Below are positions 41,881 through 47,657 of a stretch of 47,657 nucleotides of DNA, one piece after another. The notes beneath the pieces are model-generated. The model saw nothing but the letters and a program-made list of their open reading frames with translations. It had not been told where the DNA came from and ran no database searches. This DNA comes from Paracoccaceae bacterium (GTDB lineage Bacteria; Pseudomonadota; Alphaproteobacteria; Rhodobacterales; Rhodobacteraceae): NCBI GenBank assembly GCA_024742705.1, contig JANSXZ010000025.1, positions 1-47,657 on the forward strand, written 5' to 3'. The translations under genes and the position numbers were made by a program. Positions within the stretch are counted from its first letter, which is position 1. Each line of letters starts with the position of its first letter.

Positions 41881-43748
41881 TCCCAGGGGCGGATGAAGTC
41901 GCCCAGCGCCTTCTGCACATCCGCTTCGTCGGCGCCGTTGCGTTCAAGCTGCGCGACCAGGCCGCGCTTCTTGTCGTCGATCACATTGACCACACGCGCC
42001 TGGATCTTGCCGTCTTCCAGCGCGGCGTTGAAAACGCGGGTGATCGCCCGCTTGCGCAGATCGGGCTTGAACACCTTGCCCACGGCGGTCTTGGGCAATT
42101 CATCGAGGATTTCGATGTAGCGCGGCTGGGCGGCGCGTTCGTGGACGTGTTTCTTGCAATACTCGACCAGTTCCTCGACGGTGACATTGCCGCCGCCCAC
42201 CAGTTCGACGAAGGCGCAGGGGATCTCGCCCGAGTGCGCGTCCGGTTGCCCGATGGCCCCCGCGAAGGCAACCGCGGGGTGCCCGGTCAGCGCCTCCTCG
42301 ATTTCCGCCGGATCGATGTTGTGGCCACCGCGGATGATCAGATCCTTGGCGCGCCCGGTGATCCAAAGGTAGCCATCCGCATCGACCCGGCCCAGATCGC
42401 CGGTGCGCAGATGGGTGCCGCCATAATAGAGATCCTTGTTCTTGTCTTCCTCGGTATAGGTATGGCCGACAAAGACACCCGGATTTGAAACGCAGATTTC
42501 GCCGATCTCATCCACCGCACATTCCAGCGGCCCGTCCGGCGTCTGCTTGATGATCTTCACGTCGGTATAGGGGAAGGGAATACCGATCGATCCGACCTTC
42601 TTCAGCCCGTCCACCGGATTGCCCGACACCAGGCAGGTTGCCTCGGTCATCCCGTAGCCTTCGACGATTGTCACCCCGGTGGCCTTTTCGAACTTGCGGA
42701 ACAGTTCCAGAGGCAGCGGCGCCGAACCCGAGAACGCGGTCTTGACCGTGCTTACATCGGCGTCGATCGGGCGTTGCATCATCGCCGCAAGCGCGGTGGG
42801 CACCGACACGATGAAGGTGATCTTCCAGCGTTCGGTCAGTTTCCAGATGTTGTCGAACACGCCTTCGCCGCGATAGCCCTGCGGCGTGGGAAACACCACA
42901 TGCGCGCCCGATGCCACCGCGCCCATCAGGATCACATGGCAGGCCATCACATGAAACAGCGGCAAAGGGCACAACAGGTTGTCGTCCTCAGTCAGCAGGA
43001 TCTTGCCGCCGACCCAGCCGTTGTAGATCATGCCCGAGTATTTGTGCTGGGCCACCTTCGGCATCCCGGTGGTGCCACCGGTGTGGAAATAGCAGGCAAC
43101 GCGGTCGCTCTTGCTGTCTTCGAATTGCAGCGTCTTGGGGTGCTTGGCGATCTCGCGCGAGAAGCTCTTGTAGTCGGCGTGCAGTTTGCCTTCGATCTTG
43201 GGACGGATCAGCGGCACGATCCACGATTTGGGCGGGGTCAGGTAGCGGTTCAGATCCACCTCCAGAACGGTCTGCACGCCGGGCGCGTGGCGCACCGCCT
43301 CGGCGACCTTCTGCGCCACATCGGTCTTGGGGAAGGGCTTCAGCGTCACGACGATCTTGGCCTTCGTCTCGCGCAGGATCGCGCCGATCTGTTCGGGCTC
43401 GAGCAGCGGGTTGATCGGGTTGGCGATGCCGGCCACACATCCGCCCAGCAGCGTCAGGATGGTTTCATTGCAGTTCGGCAGAACATAGGCCACCACGTCC
43501 TTTTCGCCGATGCCCATCGAACGGAACATGTTGGCCGCCTGCGAAATCTGGCCATGAAGCGTTTTCCACGACAGGGTTTCGGCCTTGTCGGTCGGACCCG
43601 AGAGCAATTGATAGCTGACCGCGTCGTGATCCGGAAACTTGTCCGCCGTTTCGCTGAGCATCTGGTACAGCGTCACCGGCAATACGCGCTTGTCCCAGTC
43701 GGCTTCGCTTTCAATGCGGATGCGGTCTTCCATTCCCATGTAGGACAT
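41868..43748 (-). CDS. Acyl-CoA synthetase (AMP-binding)
   Basis: This 626-residue enzyme activates a carboxylic acid to its CoA thioester through an acyl-AMP. It has HTGGTTGMPKVAQH at residues 222-235 (Val in place of the usual Gly after the lysine), GYGMTEATC, GDLGRVDADGYLWITGR, and the C-terminal LPKTAVGKVFKPDLR with the catalytic Lys. The ATG at 43748 has a strong GGGAGGAAA ribosome-binding site. It lies upstream of the HSL esterase in the same direction. Medium- to long-chain fatty acids are plausible substrates, not proven. Confidence 0.93.
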   Translation of the reverse strand: MSYMGMEDRIRIESEADWDKRVLPVTLYQMLSETADKFPDHDAVSYQLLSGPTDKAETLSWKTLHGQISQAANMFRSMGIGEKDVVAYVLPNCNETILTLLGGCVAGIANPINPLLEPEQIGAILRETKAKIVVTLKPFPKTDVAQKVAEAVRHAPGVQTVLEVDLNRYLTPPKSWIVPLIRPKIEGKLHADYKSFSREIAKHPKTLQFEDSKSDRVACYFHTGGTTGMPKVAQHKYSGMIYNGWVGGKILLTEDDNLLCPLPLFHVMACHVILMGAVASGAHVVFPTPQGYRGEGVFDNIWKLTERWKITFIVSVPTALAAMMQRPIDADVSTVKTAFSGSAPLPLELFRKFEKATGVTIVEGYGMTEATCLVSGNPVDGLKKVGSIGIPFPYTDVKIIKQTPDGPLECAVDEIGEICVSNPGVFVGHTYTEEDKNKDLYYGGTHLRTGDLGRVDADGYLWITGRAKDLIIRGGHNIDPAEIEEALTGHPAVAFAGAIGQPDAHSGEIPCAFVELVGGGNVTVEELVEYCKKHVHERAAQPRYIEILDELPKTAVGKVFKPDLRKRAITRVFNAALEDGKIQARVVNVIDDKKRGLVAQLERNGADEADVQKALGDFIRPWEWAA

Positions 43749-43914
43749 GTGTTTTCCTCCCCTGATCGCCCGATTCCGGGCCGATTTTCCTTTGTGCAAT
43801 AAAATGCAGGGGAAAGCGAAACGACGCAAGCATCACCGGCACCCGCGGCGGGCGCGGACGCAAGGTAAATACCGTTCGGCGGACCGGCGCCGCCGAAAAC
43901 CGCGCGGCGCGGCG

Positions 43915-45726
43915 CTACCCGGCGGCGACGCCGCCGGTAAACTGCAACTGGGCCAGCCGGGCATAAAGCCCGCCCTGCGCCACCAACTGGTCGTGCGGCC
44001 CCGAGGCGATGATCCGCCCCCGGTCCAGGACAACGATCCGATCGGCCTTTTTCACCGTGGCCAGACGGTGCGCGACGATCAGCGTGGTGCGCCCGTGGCT
44101 CAGCCGGTCCACGGCGTGCTGCACCGCCCGTTCGCTTTCGGCGTCCAGCGCGCTGGTGGCCTCGTCCAGCAGCAGAACCGCCGCATCGCGCAGAATGGCA
44201 CGGGCGATGGCGATGCGCTGTTTCTGGCCGCCCGACAGCATCACGCCGCGTTCGCCGACATAGCTGTCGTAGCCGTCGGGCAGTTCGCTGATGAATTCAT
44301 GCGCGGCAGCGGCGCGGGCCGCCTCCTCGACCTCGGCGTCGGTGGCGTCGGGCCGACCGAAGCGGATGTTCTCGCGGGCCGATGCGGCAAAGATCACCGG
44401 ATCCTGCGGCACCAGCGCCAGATGCTGGCGGAAGGCGGCGCGGGCCATGTCGGTCAGTGGTACGCCATCCAGCGTGATGCAGCCGCGCGCCGGATCGTAG
44501 AACCGCTGAAGCAACTGGATGATCGTGGTCTTGCCCGCGCCAGAAGGTCCGACAAAGGCCACGGTTTCGCCCGGCTCGATGTTCAGCGTGACCCCGTCCA
44601 GCGCCGCTGTATCGGGCCGCGAAGGGTAACGGAAATGGACGTCGTCGAAGGCGATCGCACCGCGCACCGGGGTGGCCAGAACCGCCGGCACCTGCGGATC
44701 CCGGATCGCGTCCTCGCTTTGCAACAGCTCGACCAGACGTTCGGTGGCCCCGGCGGCGCGCTGCAATTCGCCCCAGATCTCGGAAAGCGCCGCAACCGAT
44801 CCGGCCACCAGAATCGCATAGATCACGAATTGCACCAGCGTTCCGGTGCTGATGATGCCCGCACGCACGTCGTTGGCGCCGATCCACAGCACCCCGACAA
44901 TGCCCGTGAACACCAGGAAGATGATGATCACGGTCATCAATGCGCGGGTCAGGATGCGGCGCCGCGCGGCATCGAAGCTTTTTTCGGTGACATCGGCAAA
45001 GGCCGCGCGACTGGGGGTTTCGTGGGTAAACGACTGGACCGTCTGCACCGCGCCCAGCAGTTCCGAGGCGCTGCCCGACGAAGCGGCGATCCAGTCCTGG
45101 TTCTCGCGGCTGAGCACCCGCAACCGCCGCCCCAGCACCAGGATCGGCACGATCACCGCTGGCACGATCAGCAACACCAGCCCGGTCAGCTTGGCCGAGG
45201 TCAGCAGCATCAGCGCCATGCCCCCCAACAGGATCAGCAGGTTGCGCAAGGCAATCGACACCGACGAACCCAGAACCGAAAGGATCAGCGTCGTATCGGT
45301 GGTGATCCGGCTGAGAACCTCGCCGGTCATCACCTTTTCGTAGAACACCGGGCTCAGCCCGATAACCCGGTCGAAAACCGCCATGCGGATATCGGCAACC
45401 ACCCGTTCGCCCAGCCGCGTCACCAGCGCATAGCGCAGCCCGGTGCCCAGCGCCAGCAGGCCGGCGATCCCCAGTGCCGCCATGAAATACAGATCGAGGA
45501 TCGCGCTGTCGCCGGCTTCGAAATTGTCCACCACCCGGCGCACGGCCAGCGGCAGCATCAGCGAAACGAACGCCGTCAGGACCAGCGCCGTCAGCGCCGC
45601 CGCCATCAGCGCGCGGTAGGGCCGCACAAAGGGCCACAGCGCCGCCAGGGCGCCCAGGTTGCGCGACTTCTGCCGCTCCTCGCTCGCGCCCGGTGCCGCG
45701 GCCGTGTCCCCGTCTTTCTGGGCCAT
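43915..45726 (-). CDS. ABC transporter with fused permease and ATPase (MsbA/multidrug exporter type)
   Basis: This 603-residue half-transporter has six predicted membrane helices (about residues 25-310) and one ATPase domain (about 350-590). The ATPase domain has Walker A GPSGAGKTT, the Q-loop VPQDPVIFAASARENI, signature LSGGQKQR, and Walker B VLLLDEATSALD. It works as a homodimer and exports lipid-like or hydrophobic molecules. The ATG at 45726 has an AAGGAGGG site; an ATG at 45741 (5 residues longer) is the alternative. No partner genes identify the substrate. Confidence 0.95.
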   Translation of the reverse strand: MAQKDGDTAAAPGASEERQKSRNLGALAALWPFVRPYRALMAAALTALVLTAFVSLMLPLAVRRVVDNFEAGDSAILDLYFMAALGIAGLLALGTGLRYALVTRLGERVVADIRMAVFDRVIGLSPVFYEKVMTGEVLSRITTDTTLILSVLGSSVSIALRNLLILLGGMALMLLTSAKLTGLVLLIVPAVIVPILVLGRRLRVLSRENQDWIAASSGSASELLGAVQTVQSFTHETPSRAAFADVTEKSFDAARRRILTRALMTVIIIFLVFTGIVGVLWIGANDVRAGIISTGTLVQFVIYAILVAGSVAALSEIWGELQRAAGATERLVELLQSEDAIRDPQVPAVLATPVRGAIAFDDVHFRYPSRPDTAALDGVTLNIEPGETVAFVGPSGAGKTTIIQLLQRFYDPARGCITLDGVPLTDMARAAFRQHLALVPQDPVIFAASARENIRFGRPDATDAEVEEAARAAAAHEFISELPDGYDSYVGERGVMLSGGQKQRIAIARAILRDAAVLLLDEATSALDAESERAVQHAVDRLSHGRTTLIVAHRLATVKKADRIVVLDRGRIIASGPHDQLVAQGGLYARLAQLQFTGGVAAG

Positions 45727-45844
45727 CCGCCCTCCTTGCATCGCCTTCTTGCGCGCGAAAAAGTGTCAACTTCGCCGCACAGTCGGCGTTTACATGCCCG
45801 CGACGGCAGGACGGGTCAAGCGACCAGTTGCCGCGCGCCCGCCG

Positions 45845-46708
45845 TCAGGCGGGGCCGCCGGGCAGCACCGGGTTCGCCTGTTCGCCCAGCCCGGCGATGC
45901 CAAGGCGCATGGTTTCGCCACCTCTCAAAAAGCGCGGCGGCTTCTGGCCCATGCCCACGCCGGGCGGTGTGCCCGTTGAAATGATGTCGCCGGGTTGCAA
46001 GCTCATGAAGCGGCTGCAATAGGCGATCAGATGCGGCACCTTGAAGATCAGCGTGGCGGTATTGCCGGTCTGCATCCTTTTGCCATCAACGTCCAGCCAC
46101 ATCTCCATGTCGTCGATATCGGCGATCTCGTCCGGTGTCACCAGCCAGGGCCCGGTGGGCCCGAAGGTGTCGCAGCCCTTGCCCTTGTCCCATGTCCCTG
46201 CCCGTTCCAGTTGATAGGCGCGTTCGGACACATCGTTGACGATGCAGAAACCGGCCACATGCGCCATCGCCGCCCGCTCGTCGATATAGGCGCCGGGTTC
46301 GCCGATCACGACGGCCAGTTCGATTTCCCAATCGGTCTTGACCGCGCCGCGCGGGATCTGGATCGGATCGTTGGGGCCGCAGACCGCCGACGTCCACTTG
46401 GAAAACAGGATCGGTTCGGGCGGGACCGGCATGCCCGACTCGGCCGCGTGGTCGGCATAGTTCAGACCGATGCAGATGAATTTGCCGATGGCGCCAACGC
46501 AGGCGCCCAGCCGCAGATCCTGCTGCGGCACGCCCGGCACCCTCGGCAGCGTTTCGGGATCCAACGCGCGCAGCGCCCGCATTCCGTCGCTCCGCAACGT
46601 TTCGCCGGCGATATCGGTCACCACGCCCGAAAGATCGCGGACACCGCCGCGCGCGTCCAGAATGCCCGGCTTCTCGGCCCCGGTGGGGCCATAGCGCACC
46701 AGTTTCAT
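45845..46708 (-). CDS. Fumarylacetoacetate hydrolase family protein
   Basis: This 287-residue protein has the FAH-family core (from about residue 75, KFICIGLNYADHAAESGM). The metal ligands are in DWEIELAVVIG (Glu-x-Glu) and in the Asp of IVNDVSERAYQ, and GDIISTGTPPGVGMG lies near the C-terminus. Members hydrolyse C-C or related bonds in 2-oxo acids, or act as ureidoglycolate lyases or 2-hydroxyhepta-2,4-diene-dioate enzymes. Nothing nearby indicates which applies. A CAGGAGA ribosome-binding site precedes the ATG. Confidence 0.92.
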   Translation of the reverse strand: MKLVRYGPTGAEKPGILDARGGVRDLSGVVTDIAGETLRSDGMRALRALDPETLPRVPGVPQQDLRLGACVGAIGKFICIGLNYADHAAESGMPVPPEPILFSKWTSAVCGPNDPIQIPRGAVKTDWEIELAVVIGEPGAYIDERAAMAHVAGFCIVNDVSERAYQLERAGTWDKGKGCDTFGPTGPWLVTPDEIADIDDMEMWLDVDGKRMQTGNTATLIFKVPHLIAYCSRFMSLQPGDIISTGTPPGVGMGQKPPRFLRGGETMRLGIAGLGEQANPVLPGGPA

Positions 46709-46823
46709 GTCGTCTCCTGTTTCATGGCCCGAGGCGGTTTGCCCGCGCGGCCGGTGTTGCTGTCACGCCGGGCTTTGCCACGGCGGGCGGCCGCCCGTGC
46801 CGCACCCCGATGGCCACACCGGA

Positions 46824-47522
46824 TCAGGCCCGCGCCAGAAGCCGGCTGTTCAGGTCGTCCAGCGCCGCGCGACCGGCGGCGTCGAATTGGCTGACCCGGC
46901 TTTGCCAGAGCGTCGCCTGCGACCGCAGGATCAGGCCGTCATCGAGTATTTTCAGATGGTTGGCGCGCAGGGTTTCCCCTGTCGATGTGATGTCGGCCAC
47001 GGCTTCGGCGGTTTCGTTGGCCACCGTGCCTTCGGTCGCACCCTGGCTGTCGACCAGCGCATAGTCCGAAACCCCGGCCTGGCGCAGGAACTCGCGGACC
47101 AACCGGTGATATTTGGTCGCGATCCGCAGCCGATGCCCGTGGCGGCGGCGAAAAGCGGCGCAGACCGCATCCAGATCGTCCAGCGTCTGCACGTCGACCC
47201 AGAATTGCGGCACCGCAAGGATCAGGTCCGCCTCGCCGAACCGCAATTCCGCCAGCGGTTCCACCTGACGGTCCCAGCGCGGCAGTTTTTCATGGATCAG
47301 GTCGGTGCCAGTCACCCCGAGATGTATGCGCCCGGCGGCCAGTTCGCGGGGGATTTCGCCCGCCGACAGCAGCACCAGCGACATGCCGTCAATGCCGCTG
47401 ACCGTGCCGGCATACTCACGGTCCGAGCCGCTGCGCGACAGATGCACACCGGCTCGCGCGAACCAGTCGAATGTCTTTTCCATCAGCCGCCCCTTGGACG
47501 GCACACCCAGCTTCAGGCTCAT
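46824..47522 (-). CDS. hisG: ATP phosphoribosyltransferase catalytic subunit, short form
   Basis: This 232-residue enzyme catalyses the first step of histidine synthesis, joining ATP and PRPP. It has LGVPSKGRLMEKTF at the N-terminus, GVTGTDLI, and the PRPP-binding segment ADITSTGETLRAN near the C-terminus. The length (about 230) and lack of a C-terminal regulatory domain place it in the short form, which needs HisZ as partner. hisZ is not recognisable upstream within the window. The ATG at 47522 lies after an AAGGGGTAAGG stretch. Confidence 0.96.
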   Translation of the reverse strand: MSLKLGVPSKGRLMEKTFDWFARAGVHLSRSGSDREYAGTVSGIDGMSLVLLSAGEIPRELAAGRIHLGVTGTDLIHEKLPRWDRQVEPLAELRFGEADLILAVPQFWVDVQTLDDLDAVCAAFRRRHGHRLRIATKYHRLVREFLRQAGVSDYALVDSQGATEGTVANETAEAVADITSTGETLRANHLKILDDGLILRSQATLWQSRVSQFDAAGRAALDDLNSRLLARA

Positions 47523-47657
47523 GCGGCCTTACCCCTTTTCTTAGCGTTATCGACGGTGCGAAGCTGTCGGGACGCAGGTGGCGAGGGCATGGTTTTCATG
47601 CTGGCTGTCCTCGATGGCTCAGGTCGCTGTGCCACCCTCGCTGCCGCCCCTGAATGA
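47523..47657 (-). other. Window edge upstream of hisG, gene not assignable
   Basis: This 135-base end piece could hold the 3' end of hisZ or another upstream gene. One minus-strand frame is open across it and ends TGA overlapping the hisG ATG as ATGA, reading ...NAKKRGKAA, but I do not recognise it as HisZ. Confidence 0.25.

Overview
The window is GC-rich and densely packed. Its gene set points to an alphaproteobacterium of the Rhodobacteraceae (Roseobacter group): a complete TRAP transporter, a DUF1127 protein divergent from a LysR regulator, an XpaC/TelA/DUF2927 cluster, a short-form HisG, and a dispersed intergenic repeat of the kind found throughout that family. This is inferred from protein families and style; no 16S rRNA is present.

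Layout. Positions 1-1248 are the edge of an integrated element: the last codons of an unidentified gene and a tyrosine integrase, abutting the 3' end of an intact tRNA-Cys(GCA). Beyond the tRNA the DNA reads as ordinary chromosome. Next come a phosphoglycolate-phosphatase-like HAD gene, a TRAP operon (dctP-dctQ-dctM, minus strand), and acs with a clear terminator. They are followed by a flavin reductase, an 8-oxoguanine-deaminase-like amidohydrolase, a HisN-like phosphatase and an XRE regulator, then a quinone oxidoreductase and the LysR/DUF1127 pair. Further on lie a BI-1 membrane protein, a VIT1-like transporter, ribosomal protein L33 and the RNase P RNA (rnpB, minus strand). Positions 16503-19651 hold a minus-strand group of an amidase, an Excalibur lipoprotein, gatA and gatC. 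A VOC protein, a ceramidase-like membrane protein, a UPF0173 hydrolase, tadA and an RsuA/RluB-type pseudouridine synthase follow.

Positions 23228-31279 are the most interesting stretch: a 29-codon membrane peptide, XpaC, TelA and a DUF2927 lipoprotein, then an opposing CHRD/RTX/DUF4214 gene, then an SPFH-GYF protein, a small b561-like membrane protein and a double zinc-ribbon membrane protein. This resembles a membrane-stress module. The SPFH plus zinc-ribbon pair recalls the PspA-linked YdjI/YdjG pair of Bacillus, but no PspA is visible.

Positions 31341-40891 form a plus-strand series: nitroreductase, dtd, a glycerate-kinase-like gene, a CocE-type hydrolase, and a peptide-type ABC importer with a Tat-exported binding protein, two permeases and a double ATPase. 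The end of the window is minus strand: an HSL-type esterase overlapping an acyl-CoA synthetase, an MsbA-like ABC exporter, an FAA-hydrolase family enzyme and hisG. No CRISPR array, rRNA or insertion sequence was seen.
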